Assembly (NCBI GenBank): GCA_029224185.1
Contig: CM055190.1
Location: forward strand, 22,012,620 to 22,076,619
DNA length: 64,000 nucleotides
Reading direction: 5' to 3'
Origin: Karalla daura
Lineage: Eukaryota > Chordata > Actinopteri > Chaetodontiformes > Leiognathidae
The first letter of the stretch is position 1, and the number at the start of each line of letters is the position of its first letter. A program made the translations under genes and the position numbers. Below are positions 45,601 through 59,000 of this stretch, in pieces. The notes under the pieces were generated by a model, which ran no database searches, was not told the DNA's origin, and was given only the letters and a program-made list of their open reading frames with translations.

Positions 45601-46815
45601 CCGAGCGAGCGAGCTCAAACCCACGATTTGGGGTGTGAGCCGCCTCCGGGGTGGCCAACGCTCACTGGAAAAAGCAATCCCGAGGCCAGGTGTGGTCCCG
45701 GAGCTGAGATATTAACACTCGCCGAAAGTGAAAAAAACGACCACACCGGACCTGTCGTTTTGGCCAGGATGCCGTCCCCGAGCGAGCGAGCTCAAACCCA
45801 CGATTTGGGGTGTGAGCCGCCTCCGGGGTGGCCAACGCTCACTGGAAAAAGCAATCCCGAGGCCGGGTGTGGTCCTGGAGCTGAGATATTAACACTCGCC
45901 GAAAGTGAAAAAAACGACCACCCCGGACCTGTCGTTTTGGCCGGGATGCCGACCCCGAGCGAGCGAGCTCAAACCCACGATTTGGGGTGTGAGCCGCCTC
46001 CGGGGTGGCCAACGCTCACTGGAAAAAGCAATCCCGAGGCCAGGTGTGGTCCCGGAGCTGAGATATTAACACTCGCCGAAAGTGAAAAAAACGACCACCC
46101 CGGACCTGTCGTTTTGGCCGCGATGCCGACCCCGAGCGAGCGAGCTCAAACCCACGATTTGGGGTGTGAGCCGCCTCCGGGGTGGCCAACGCTCACTGGA
46201 AAAAGCAATCCCGAGGCCGGGAGTGGTCCCGGAGCTGAGATATTAACACTCGCCGAATGTGAAAAAAACGACCACCCCGGACCTGTCGTTTCGGCCGGGA
46301 TGCCGACCCCGAGCGAGCGAGCTCAAACCCACGATTTGGGGTGTGAGCCGCCTCCGGGGTGGCCAACGCTCACTGGAAAAAGCAATCCCGAGGCCGGGAG
46401 TGGTCCCGGAGCTGAGATATTAACACTCGCCGAAAGTGAAAAAAACGACCACCCCGGACCTGTCGTTTCGGCCGGGATCCCGACCCCGAGCGAGCGAGCT
46501 CAAACCCACGATTTGGGGTGTGAGCCGCCTCCGGGGTGGCCAACGCTCACTGGAAAAAGCAATCCCGAGGCCGGGAGTGGTCCCGGAGCTGAGATATTAA
46601 CACTCGCCGAAAGTGAAAAAAACGACCACCCCGGACCTGTCGTTTCGGCCGGGATCCCGACCCCGAGCGAGCGAGCTCAAACCCACGATTTGGGGTGTGA
46701 GCCGCCTCCGGGGTGGCCAACGCTCACTGGAAAAAGCAATCCCGAGGTCGGGTGTGGTCCTGGAGCTGAGATATTGACACTCGCCGAAAGTGAAAAAAAC
46801 GACCACCCCGGACCT
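42652..46815 (+). repeat. Higher-order superblock beta-alpha-alpha, first copy
   Basis: Three consecutive 8-monomer units start at the CAACGTTCAC marks 42,652, 44,068 and 45,484. The beta unit order is GTTCAC-GC, LAGM-RC, SAGI with GAGGCTGGG, SAGI-GS, SAGI-GS (here with TTTGAGG at 43,330), SAGM with CCCAAGGCC, SAGI with GAGGCTGGG, SAGI-GS. The alpha unit order is GTTCAC-GC, LAGM-RC, the CCACACCGG/GCCGTCCCC monomer, LAGM-RC, LAAM-GS with GAATGTGAA, SAGM-GS, SAGI-GS, SAGI-GS. The second alpha ends near 46,750, where private GAGGTCGGG and ATATTGACAC variants appear; the exact end is approximate. Confidence 0.82.
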
Positions 46816-49800
46816 GTCGTTTTGGCCGGGATGCCGACCCCGAACGAGCGAGCTCAAACCCACGATTTGGGGTGTGAGCCGCCTCCGGGGTGGCCAACGC
46901 TCACTGGAAAAAGCAATCCCGAGGCCAGGTGTGGTCCCGGAGCTGAGATATTAACACTCGCCGAAAGTGAAAAAAACGACCACCCCGGACCTGTCGTTTC
47001 GGCCGGGATCCCGACCCCGAGCGAGCGAGCTCAAACCCACGATTTGGGGTGTGAGCCGCCTCCGGGGTGGCCAACGCTCACTGGAAAAAGCAATCCCGAG
47101 GCCGGGAGTGGTCCCGGAGCTGAGATATTAACACTCGCCGAAAGTGAAAAAAACGACCACCCCGGACCTGTCGTTTCGGCCGGGATGCCGACCCCGAGCG
47201 AGCGAGCTCAAACCCACGATTTGGGGTGTGAGCCGCCTCCGGGGTGGCCAACGCTCACTGGAAAAAGCAATCCCAAGGCCGGGAGTGGTCCCGGAGCTGA
47301 GATATTAACACTCGCCGAAAGTGAAAAAAACGACCACCCCGGACCTGTCGTTTCGGCCGGGATCCCGACCCCGAGCGAGCGAGCTCAAACCCACGATTTG
47401 GGGTGTGAGCCGCCTCCAGGGTGGCCAACGCTCACTGGAAAAAGCAATCCCGAGGCTGGGTGTGGTCCCGGAGCTGAGATATTAACACTCGCCGAAAGTG
47501 AAAAAAACGACCACCCCGGACCTGTCGTTTCGGCCGGGATCCCGACCCCGAGCGAGCGAGCTCAAACCCACGATTTGGGGTGTGAGCCGCCTCCGGGGTG
47601 GCCAACGCTCACTGGAAAAAGCAATCCCGAGGCCAGGTGTGGTCCCGGAGCTGAGATATTAACACTCGCCGAAAGTGAAAAAAACGACCACCCCGGACCT
47701 GTCGTTTCGGCCGGGATCCCGACCCCGAGCGAGCGAGCTCAAACCCACGATTTGGGGTGTGAGCCGCCTCCGGGGTGGCCAACGCTCACTGGAAAAAGCA
47801 ATCCCGAGGCCAGGTGTGGTCCCGGAGCTGAGATATTAACACTCGCCGAAAGTGAAAAAAACGACCACCCCGGACCTGTCGTTTCGGCCGGGATCCCGAC
47901 CCCGAGCGAGCGAGCTCAAACCCACGATTTGGGGTGTGAGCCGCCTCCGGGGTGGCCAACGCTCACTGGAAAAAGCAATCCCGAGGCCAGGTGTGGTCCC
48001 GGAGCTGAGATATTAACACTCGCCGAAAGTGAAAAAAACGACCACCCCGGACCTGTCGTTTTGGCCGCGATGCCGACCCCGAGCGAGCGAGCTCAAACCC
48101 ACGATTTGGGGTGTGAGCCGCCTCCGGGGTGGCCAACGCTCACTGGAAAAAGCAATCCCGAGGCCGGGAGTGGTCCCGGAGCTGAGATATTAACACTCGC
48201 CGAATGTGAAAAAAACGACCACCCCGGACCTGTCGTTTCGGCCGGGATGCCGACCCCGAGCGAGCGAGCTCAAACCCACGATTTGGGGTGTGAGCCGCCT
48301 CCGGGGTGGCCAACGCTCACTGGAAAAAGCAATCCCGAGGCCAGGTGTGGTCCCGGAGCTGAGATATTAACACTCGCCGAAAGTGAAAAAAACGACCACA
48401 CCGGACCTGTCGTTTTGGCCAGGATGCCGTCCCCGAGCGAGCGAGCTCAAACCCACGATTTGGGGTGTGAGCCGCCTCCGGGGTGGCCAACGCTCACTGG
48501 AAAAAGCAATCCCGAGGCCGGGTGTGGTCCTGGAGCTGAGATATTAACACTCGCCGAAAGTGAAAAAAACGACCACCCCGGACCTGTCGTTTTGGCCGGG
48601 ATGCCGACCCCGAGCGAGCGAGCTCAAACCCACGATTTGGGGTGTGAGCCGCCTCCGGGGTGGCCAACGCTCACTGGAAAAAGCAATCCCGAGGCCAGGT
48701 GTGGTCCCGGAGCTGAGATATTAACACTCGCCGAAAGTGAAAAAAACGACCACCCCGGACCTGTCGTTTTGGCCGCGATGCCGACCCCGAGCGAGCGAGC
48801 TCAAACCCACGATTTGGGGTGTGAGCCGCCTCCGGGGTGGCCAACGCTCACTGGAAAAAGCAATCCCGAGGCCGGGAGTGGTCCCGGAGCTGAGATATTA
48901 ACACTCGCCGAATGTGAAAAAAACGACCACCCCGGACCTGTCGTTTCGGCCGGGATGCCGACCCCGAGCGAGCGAGCTCAAACCCACGATTTGGGGTGTG
49001 AGCCGCCTCCGGGGTGGCCAACGCTCACTGGAAAAAGCAATCCCGAGGCCGGGAGTGGTCCCGGAGCTGAGATATTAACACTCGCCGAAAGTGAAAAAAA
49101 CGACCACCCCGGACCTGTCGTTTCGGCCGGGATCCCGACCCCGAGCGAGCGAGCTCAAACCCACGATTTGGGGTGTGAGCCGCCTCCGGGGTGGCCAACG
49201 CTCACTGGAAAAAGCAATCCCGAGGCCGGGAGTGGTCCCGGAGCTGAGATATTAACACTCGCCGAAAGTGAAAAAAACGACCACCCCGGACCTGTCGTTT
49301 CGGCCGGGATGCCGACCCCGAGCGAGCGAGCTCAAACCCACGATTTGGGGTGTGAGCCGCCTCCGGGGTGGCCAACGCTCACTGGAAAAAGCAATCCCGA
49401 GGCCGGGAGTGGTCCCGGAGCTGAGATATTAACACTCGCCGAAAGTGAAAAAAACGACCACCCCGGACCTGTCGTTTCGGCCGGGATCCCGACCCCGAGC
49501 GAGCGAGCTCAAACCCACGATTTGGGGTGTGAGCCGCCTCCGGGGTGGCCAACGCTCACTGGAAAAAGCAATCCCAAGGCCGGGAGTGGTCCCGGAGCTG
49601 AGATATTAACACTCGCCGAAAGTGAAAAAAACTACCACCCCGGACCTGTCGTTTCGGCCGGGATCCCGACCCCGAGCGAGCGAGCTCAAACCCACGATTT
49701 GGGGTGTGAGCCGCCTCCAGGGTGGCCAACGCTCACTGGAAAAAGCAATCCCGAGGCTGGGTGTGGTCCCGGAGCTGAGATATTAACACTCGCCGAAAGT

Positions 49801-50439
49801 GAAAAAAACGACCACCCCGGACCTGTCGTTTCGGCCGGGATCCCGACCCCGAGCGAGCGAGCTCAAACCCACGATTTGGGGTGTGAGCCGCCTCCGGGGT
49901 GGCCAACGCTCACTGGAAAAAGCAATCCCGAGGCCAGGTGTGGTCCCGGAGCTGAGATATTAACACTCGCCGAAAGTGAAAAAAACGACCACCCCGGACC
50001 TGTCGTTTCGGCCGGGATCCCGACCCCGAGCGAGCGAGCTCAAACCCACGATTTGGGGTGTGAGCCGCCTCCGGGGTGGCCAACGCTCACTGGAAAAAGC
50101 AATCCCGAGGCTGGGTGTGGTCCCGGAGCTGAGATATTAACACTCGCCGAAAGTGAAAAAAACGACCACCCCGGACCTGTCGTTTCGGCCGGGATCCCGA
50201 CCCCGAGCGAGCGAGCTCAAACCCACGATTTGGGGTGTGAGCCGCCTCCGGGGTGGCCAACGCTCACTGGAAAAAGCAATCCCGAGGCCGGGAGTGGTCC
50301 CGGAGCTGAGATATTAACACTCGCCGAAAGTGAAAAAAACGACCACCCCGGACCTGTCGTTTCGGCCGGGATGCCGACCCCGAGCGAGCGAGCTCAAACC
50401 CACGATTTGGGGTGTGAGCCGCCTCCGGGGTGGCCAACG

Positions 50440-53400
50440 TTCACTGGAAAAAGCAATCCCGAGGCCGGGTGTGGTCCCGGAGCTGAGATATTAACACTCG
50501 CCGAAAGTGAAAAAAACGACCACCCCGGACCTGTCGTTTTGGCCGGGATGCCGACCCCGAGCGAGCGAGCTCAAACCCACGATTTGGGGTGTGAGCCGCC
50601 TCCGGGGTGGCCAACGCTCACTGGAAAAAGCAATCCCGAGGCCAGGTGTGGTCCCGGAGCTGAGATATTAACACTCGCCGAAAGTGAAAAAAACGACCAC
50701 CCCGGACCTGTCGTTTCGGCCGGGATCCCGACCCCGAGCGAGCGAGCTCAAACCCACGATTTGGGGTGTGAGCCGCCTCCGGGGTGGCCAACGCTCACTG
50801 GAAAAAGCAATCCCGAGGCTGGGTGTGGTCCCGGAGCTGAGATATTAACACTCGCCGAAAGTGAAAAAAACGACCACCCCGGACCTGTCGTTTCGGCCGG
50901 GATCCCGACCCCGAGCGAGCGAGCTCAAACCCACGATTTGGGGTGTGAGCCGCCTCCGGGGTGGCCAACGCTCACTGGAAAAAGCAATCCCGAGGCCGGG
51001 AGTGGTCCCGGAGCTGAGATATTAACACTCGCCGAAAGTGAAAAAAACGACCACCCCGGACCTGTCGTTTCGGCCGGGATCCCGACCCCGAGCGAGCGAG
51101 CTCAAACCCACGATTTGAGGTGTGAGCCGCCTCCGGGGTGGCCAACGCTCACTGGAAAAAGCAATCCCGAGGCCGGGAGTGGTCCCGGAGCTGAGATATT
51201 AACACTCGCCGAAAGTGAAAAAAACGACCACCCCGGACCTGTCGTTTCGGCCGGGATGCCGACCCCGAGCGAGCGAGCTCAAACCCACGATTTGGGGTGT
51301 GAGCCGCCTCCGGGGTGGCCAACGCTCACTGGAAAAAGCAATCCCAAGGCCGGGAGTGGTCCCGGAGCTGAGATATTAACACTCGCCGAAAGTGAAAAAA
51401 ACGACCACCCCGGACCTGTCGTTTCGGCCGGGATCCCGACCCCGAGCGAGCGAGCTCAAACCCACGATTTGGGGTGTGAGCCGCCTCCGGGGTGGCCAAC
51501 GCTCACTGGAAAAAGCAATCCCGAGGCTGGGTGTGGTCCCGGAGCTGAGATATTAACACTCGCCGAAAGTGAAAAAAACGACCACCCCGGACCTGTCGTT
51601 TCGGCCGGGATCCCGACCCCGAGCGAGCGAGCTCAAACCCACGATTTGGGGTGTGAGCCGCCTCCGGGGTGGCCAACGCTCACTGGAAAAAGCAATCCCG
51701 AGGCCGGGAGTGGTCCCGGAGCTGAGATATTAACACTCGCCGAAAGTGAAAAAAACGACCACCCCGGACCTGTCGTTTCGGCCGGGATGCCGACCCCGAG
51801 CGAGCGAGCTCAAACCCACGATTTGGGGTGTGAGCCGCCTCCGGGGTGGCCAACGTTCACTGGAAAAAGCAATCCCGAGGCCGGGTGTGGTCCCGGAGCT
51901 GAGATATTAACACTCGCCGAAAGTGAAAAAAACGACCACCCCGGACCTGTCGTTTTGGCCGGGATGCCGACCCCGAGCGAGCGAGCTCAAACCCACGATT
52001 TGGGGTGTGAGCCGCCTCCGGGGTGGCCAACGCTCACTGGAAAAAGCAATCCCGAGGCCAGGTGTGGTCCCGGAGCTGAGATATTAACACTCGCCGAAAG
52101 TGAAAAAAACGACCACACCGGACCTGTCGTTTTGGCCAGGATGCCGTCCCCGAGCGAGCGAGCTCAAACCCACGATTTGGGGTGTGAGCCGCCTCCGGGG
52201 TGGCCAACGCTCACTGGAAAAAGCAATCCCGAGGCCGGGTGTGGTCCTGGAGCTGAGATATTAACACTCGCCGAAAGTGAAAAAAACGACCACCCCGGAC
52301 CTGTCGTTTTGGCCGGGATGCCGACCCCGAGCGAGCGAGCTCAAACCCACGATTTGGGGTGTGAGCCGCCTCCGGGGTGGCCAACGCTCACTGGAAAAAG
52401 CAATCCCGAGGCCAGGTGTGGTCCCGGAGCTGAGATATTAACACTCGCCGAAAGTGAAAAAAACGACCACCCCGGACCTGTCGTTTTGGCCGCGATGCCG
52501 ACCCCGAGCGAGCGAGCTCAAACCCACGATTTGGGGTGTGAGCCGCCTCCGGGGTGGCCAACGCTCACTGGAAAAAGCAATCCCGAGGCCGGGAGTGGTC
52601 CCGGAGCTGAGATATTAACACTCGCCGAATGTGAAAAAAACGACCACCCCGGACCTGTCGTTTCGGCCGGGATGCCGACCCCGAGCGAGCGAGCTCAAAC
52701 CCACGATTTGGGGTGTGAGCCGCCTCCGGGGTGGCCAACGCTCACTGGAAAAAGCAATCCCGAGGCCGGGAGTGGTCCCGGAGCTGAGATATTAACACTC
52801 GCCGAAAGTGAAAAAAACGACCACCCCGGACCTGTCGTTTCGGCCGGGATCCCGACCCCGAGCGAGCGAGCTCAAACCCACGATTTGGGGTGTGAGCCGC
52901 CTCCGGGGTGGCCAACGCTCACTGGAAAAAGCAATCCCGAGGCCGGGAGTGGTCCCGGAGCTGAGATATTAACACTCGCCGAAAGTGAAAAAAACGACCA
53001 CCCCGGACCTGTCGTTTCGGCCGGGATCCCGACCCCGAGCGAGCGAGCTCAAACCCACGATTTGGGGTGTGAGCCGCCTCCGGGGTGGCCAACGCTCACT
53101 GGAAAAAGCAATCCCGAGGCCGGGAGTGGTCCCGGAGCTGAGATATTAACACTCGCCGAAAGTGAAAAAAACGACCACCCCGGACCTGTCGTTTCGGCCG
53201 GGATGCCGACCCCGAGCGAGCGAGCTCAAACCCACGATTTGGGGTGTGAGCCGCCTCCGGGGTGGCCAACGTTCACTGGAAAAAGCAATCCCGAGGCCGG
53301 GTGTGGTCCCGGAGCTGAGATATTAACACTCGCCGAAAGTGAAAAAAACGACCACCCCGGACCTGTCGTTTTGGCCGGGATGCCGACCCCGAGCGAGCGA

Positions 53401-54600
53401 GCTCAAACCCACGATTTGGGGTGTGAGCCGCCTCCGGGGTGGCCAACGCTCACTGGAAAAAGCAATCCCGAGGCCAGGTGTGGTCCCGGAGCTGAGATAT
53501 TAACACTCGCCGAAAGTGAAAAAAACGACCACACCGGACCTGTCGTTTTGGCCAGGATGCCGTCCCCGAGCGAGCGAGCTCAAACCCACGATTTGGGGTG
53601 TGAGCCGCCTCCGGGGTGGCCAACGCTCACTGGAAAAAGCAATCCCGAGGCCGGGTGTGGTCCTGGAGCTGAGATATTAACACTCGCCGAAAGTGAAAAA
53701 AACGACCACCCCGGACCTGTCGTTTTGGCCGGGATGCCGACCCCGAGCGAGCGAGCTCAAACCCACGATTTGGGGTGTGAGCCGCCTCCGGGGTGGCCAA
53801 CGCTCACTGGAAAAAGCAATCCCGAGGCCAGGTGTGGTCCCGGAGCTGAGATATTAACACTCGCCGAAAGTGAAAAAAACGACCACCCCGGACCTGTCGT
53901 TTTGGCCGCGATGCCGACCCCGAGCGAGCGAGCTCAAACCCACGATTTGGGGTGTGAGCCGCCTCCGGGGTGGCCAACGCTCACTGGAAAAAGCAATCCC
54001 GAGGCCGGGAGTGGTCCCGGAGCTGAGATATTAACACTCGCCGAATGTGAAAAAAACGACCACCCCGGACCTGTCGTTTCGGCCGGGATGCCGACCCCGA
54101 GCGAGCGAGCTCAAACCCACGATTTGGGGTGTGAGCCGCCTCCGGGGTGGCCAACGCTCACTGGAAAAAGCAATCCCGAGGCCGGGAGTGGTCCCGGAGC
54201 TGAGATATTAACACTCGCCGAAAGTGAAAAAAACGACCACCCCGGACCTGTCGTTTCGGCCGGGATGCCGACCCCGAGCGAGCGAGCTCAAACCCACGAT
54301 TTGGGGTGTGAGCCGCCTCCGGGGTGGCCAACGCTCACTGGAAAAAGCAATCCCGAGGCCGGGAGTGGTCCCGGAGCTGAGATATTAACACTCGCCGAAA
54401 GTGAAAAAAACGACCACCCCGGACCTGTCGTTTCGGCCGGGATCCCGACCCCGAGCGAGCGAGCTCAAACCCACGATTTGGGGTGTGAGCCGCCTCCGGG
54501 GTGGCCAACGCTCACTGGAAAAAGCAATCCCGAGGCCGGGAGTGGTCCCGGAGCTGAGATATTAACACTCGCCGAAAGTGAAAAAAACGACCACCCCGGA
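50440..54600 (+). repeat. Higher-order superblock beta-alpha-alpha, second copy
   Basis: The same order of monomers starts at CAACGTTCAC 50,440, 51,856 and 53,272. The beta unit again carries the private TTTGAGG at 51,118, exactly 7,788 bp (44 monomers) after the one at 43,330. This ties the copy to the first superblock. In the second alpha unit the monomer near 54,262 is SAGM where SAGI is expected. Confidence 0.82.
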
Positions 54601-56457
54601 CCTGTCGTTTCGGCCGGGATGCCGACCCCGAGCGAGCGAGCTCAAACCCACGATTTGGGGTGTGAGCCGCCTCCGGGGTGGCCAACGCTCACTGGAAAAA
54701 GCAATCCCGAGGCCGGGAGTGGTCCCGGAGCTGAGATATTAACACTCGCCGAAAGTGAAAAAAACGACCACCCCGGACCTGTCGTTTCGGCCGGGATCCC
54801 GACCCCGAGCGAGCGAGCTCAAACCCACGATTTGGGGTGTGAGCCGCCTCCGGGGTGGCCAACGCTCACTGGAAAAAGCAATCCCAAGGCCGGGAGTGGT
54901 CCCGGAGCTGAGATATTAACACTCGCCGAAAGTGAAAAAAACTACCACCCCGGACCTGTCGTTTCGGCCGGGATCCCGACCCCGAGCGAGCGAGCTCAAA
55001 CCCACGATTTGGGGTGTGAGCCGCCTCCAGGGTGGCCAACGCTCACTGGAAAAAGCAATCCCGAGGCTGGGTGTGGTCCCGGAGCTGAGATATTAACACT
55101 CGCCGAAAGTGAAAAAAACGACCACCCCGGACCTGTCGTTTCGGCCGGGATCCCGACCCCGAGCGAGCGAGCTCAAACCCACGATTTGGGGTGTGAGCCG
55201 CCTCCGGGGTGGCCAACGCTCACTGGAAAAAGCAATCCCGAGGCCAGGTGTGGTCCCGGAGCTGAGATATTAACACTCGCCGAAAGTGAAAAAAACGACC
55301 ACCCCGGACCTGTCGTTTCGGCCGGGATCCCGACCCCGAGCGAGCGAGCTCAAACCCACGATTTGGGGTGTGAGCCGCCTCCGGGGTGGCCAACGCTCAC
55401 TGGAAAAAGCAATCCCGAGGCTGGGTGTGGTCCCGGAGCTGAGATATTAACACTCGCCGAAAGTGAAAAAAACGACCACCCCGGACCTGTCGTTTCGGCC
55501 GGGATCCCGACCCCGAGCGAGCGAGCTCAAACCCACGATTTGGGGTGTGAGCCGCCTCCGGGGTGGCCAACGCTCACTGGAAAAAGCAATCCCGAGGCCG
55601 GGAGTGGTCCCGGAGCTGAGATATTAACACTCGCCGAAAGTGAAAAAAACGACCACCCCGGACCTGTCGTTTCGGCCGGGATCCCGACCCCGAGCGAGCG
55701 AGCTCAAACCCACGATTTGGGGTGTGAGCCGCCTCCGGGGTGGCCAACGCTCACTGGAAAAAGCAATCCCGAGGCCGGGAGTGGTCCCGGAGCTGAGATA
55801 TTAACACTCGCCGAAAGTGAAAAAAACGACCACCCCGGACCTGTCGTTTCGGCCGGGATGCCGACCCCGAGCGAGCGAGCTCAAACCCACGATTTGGGGT
55901 GTGAGCCGCCTCCGGGGTGGCCAACGCTCACTGGAAAAAGCAATCCCAAGGCCGGGAGTGGTCCCGGAGCTGAGATATTAACACTCGCCGAAAGTGAAAA
56001 AAACGACCACCCCGGACCTGTCGTTTCGGCCGGGATCCCGACCCCGAGCGAGCGAGCTCAAACCCACGATTTGGGGTGTGAGCCGCCTCCGGGGTGGCCA
56101 ACGCTCACTGGAAAAAGCAATCCCGAGGCTGGGTGTGGTCCCGGAGCTGAGATATTAACACTCGCCGAAAGTGAAAAAAACGACCACCCCGGACCTGTCG
56201 TTTCGGCCGGGATCCCGACCCCGAGCGAGCGAGCTCAAACCCACGATTTGGGGTGTGAGCCGCCTCCGGGGTGGCCAACGCTCACTGGAAAAAGCAATCC
56301 CGAGGCCGGGAGTGGTCCCGGAGCTGAGATATTAACACTCGCCGAAAGTGAAAAAAACGACCACCCCGGACCTGTCGTTTCGGCCGGGATGCCGACCCCG
56401 AGCGAGCGAGCTCAAACCCACGATTTGGGGTGTGAGCCGCCTCCGGGGTGGCCAACG

Positions 56458-59000
56458 TTCACTGGAAAAAGCAATCCCGAGGCCGGGTGTGGTCCCGGAG
56501 CTGAGATATTAACACTCGCCGAAAGTGAAAAAAACGACCACCCCGGACCTGTCGTTTTGGCCGGGATGCCGACCCCGAGCGAGCGAGCTCAAACCCACGA
56601 TTTGGGGTGTGAGCCGCCTCCGGGGTGGCCAACGCTCACTGGAAAAAGCAATCCCGAGGCCAGGTGTGGTCCCGGAGCTGAGATATTAACACTCGCCGAA
56701 AGTGAAAAAAACGACCACCCCGGACCTGTCGTTTCGGCCGGGATCCCGACCCCGAGCGAGCGAGCTCAAACCCACGATTTGGGGTGTGAGCCGCCTCCGG
56801 GGTGGCCAACGCTCACTGGAAAAAGCAATCCCGAGGCTGGGTGTGGTCCCGGAGCTGAGATATTAACACTCGCCGAAAGTGAAAAAAACGACCACCCCGG
56901 ACCTGTCGTTTCGGCCGGGATCCCGACCCCGAGCGAGCGAGCTCAAACCCACGATTTGGGGTGTGAGCCGCCTCCGGGGTGGCCAACGCTCACTGGAAAA
57001 AGCAATCCCGAGGCCGGGAGTGGTCCCGGAGCTGAGATATTAACACTCGCCGAAAGTGAAAAAAACGACCACCCCGGACCTGTCGTTTCGGCCGGGATCC
57101 CGACCCCGAGCGAGCGAGCTCAAACCCACGATTTGGGGTGTGAGCCGCCTCCGGGGTGGCCAACGCTCACTGGAAAAAGCAATCCCGAGGCCGGGAGTGG
57201 TCCCGGAGCTGAGATATTAACACTCGCCGAAAGTGAAAAAAACGACCACCCCGGACCTGTCGTTTCGGCCGGGATGCCGACCCCGAGCGAGCGAGCTCAA
57301 ACCCACGATTTGGGGTGTGAGCCGCCTCCGGGGTGGCCAACGCTCACTGGAAAAAGCAATCCCAAGGCCGGGAGTGGTCCCGGAGCTGAGATATTAACAC
57401 TCGCCGAAAGTGAAAAAAACGACCACCCCGGACCTGTCGTTTCGGCCGGGATCCCGACCCCGAGCGAGCGAGCTCAAACCCACGATTTGGGGTGTGAGCC
57501 GCCTCCGGGGTGGCCAACGCTCACTGGAAAAAGCAATCCCGAGGCTGGGTGTGGTCCCGGAGCTGAGATATTAACACTCGCCGAAAGTGAAAAAAACGAC
57601 CACCCCGGACCTGTCGTTTCGGCCGGGATCCCGACCCCGAGCGAGCGAGCTCAAACCCACGATTTGGGGTGTGAGCCGCCTCCGGGGTGGCCAACGCTCA
57701 CTGGAAAAAGCAATCCCGAGGCCGGGAGTGGTCCCGGAGCTGAGATATTAACACTCGCCGAAAGTGAAAAAAACGACCACCCCGGACCTGTCGTTTCGGC
57801 CGGGATGCCGACCCCGAGCGAGCGAGCTCAAACCCACGATTTGGGGTGTGAGCCGCCTCCGGGGTGGCCAACGTTCACTGGAAAAAGCAATCCCGAGGCC
57901 GGGTGTGGTCCCGGAGCTGAGATATTAACACTCGCCGAAAGTGAAAAAAACGACCACCCCGGACCTGTCGTTTTGGCCGGGATGCCGACCCCGAGCGAGC
58001 GAGCTCAAACCCACGATTTGGGGTGTGAGCCGCCTCCGGGGTGGCCAACGCTCACTGGAAAAAGCAATCCCGAGGCCAGGTGTGGTCCCGGAGCTGAGAT
58101 ATTAACACTCGCCGAAAGTGAAAAAAACGACCACCCCGGACCTGTCGTTTTGGCCGGGATGCCGACCCCGAGCGAGCGAGCTCAAACCCACGATTTGGGG
58201 TGTGAGCCGCCTCCGGGGTGGCCAACGCTCACTGGAAAAAGCAATCCCGAGGCCAGGTGTGGTCCCGGAGCTGAGATATTAACACTCGCCGAAAGTGAAA
58301 AAAACGACCACACCGGACCTGTCGTTTTGGCCAGGATGCCGTCCCCGAGCGAGCGAGCTCAAACCCACGATTTGGGGTGTGAGCCGCCTCCGGGGTGGCC
58401 AACGCTCACTGGAAAAAGCAATCCCGAGGCCGGGTGTGGTCCTGGAGCTGAGATATTAACACTCGCCGAAAGTGAAAAAAACGACCACCCCGGACCTGTC
58501 GTTTTGGCCGGGATGCCGACCCCGAGCGAGCGAGCTCAAACCCACGATTTGGGGTGTGAGCCGCCTCCGGGGTGGCCAACGCTCACTGGAAAAAGCAATC
58601 CCGAGGCCAGGTGTGGTCCCGGAGCTGAGATATTAACACTCGCCGAAAGTGAAAAAAACGACCACCCCGGACCTGTCGTTTTGGCCGCGATGCCGACCCC
58701 GAGCGAGCGAGCTCAAACCCACGATTTGGGGTGTGAGCCGCCTCCGGGGTGGCCAACGCTCACTGGAAAAAGCAATCCCGAGGCCGGGAGTGGTCCCGGA
58801 GCTGAGATATTAACACTCGCCGAATGTGAAAAAAACGACCACCCCGGACCTGTCGTTTCGGCCGGGATGCCGACCCCGAGCGAGCGAGCTCAAACCCACG
58901 ATTTGGGGTGTGAGCCGCCTCCGGGGTGGCCAACGCTCACTGGAAAAAGCAATCCCGAGGCCGGGAGTGGTCCCGGAGCTGAGATATTAACACTCGCCGA
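56458..59000 (+). repeat. Variant higher-order block: beta plus a 9-monomer-like alpha
   Basis: A beta unit starts at 56,458. The following alpha unit at 57,874 has an extra LAGM-RC monomer before its CCACACCGG mark: that mark at 58,312 is one monomer later than in other alpha units. This is a visible single-monomer insertion inside a higher-order unit. The right limit is approximate. Confidence 0.7.

Noticed and set aside
2776..46863. Short reverse-strand open frames of about 60-90 codons
   Set aside because: They appear only where an indel removes the stop that normally interrupts the antisense frame. They are the mirror of the same monomer and have no independent features.
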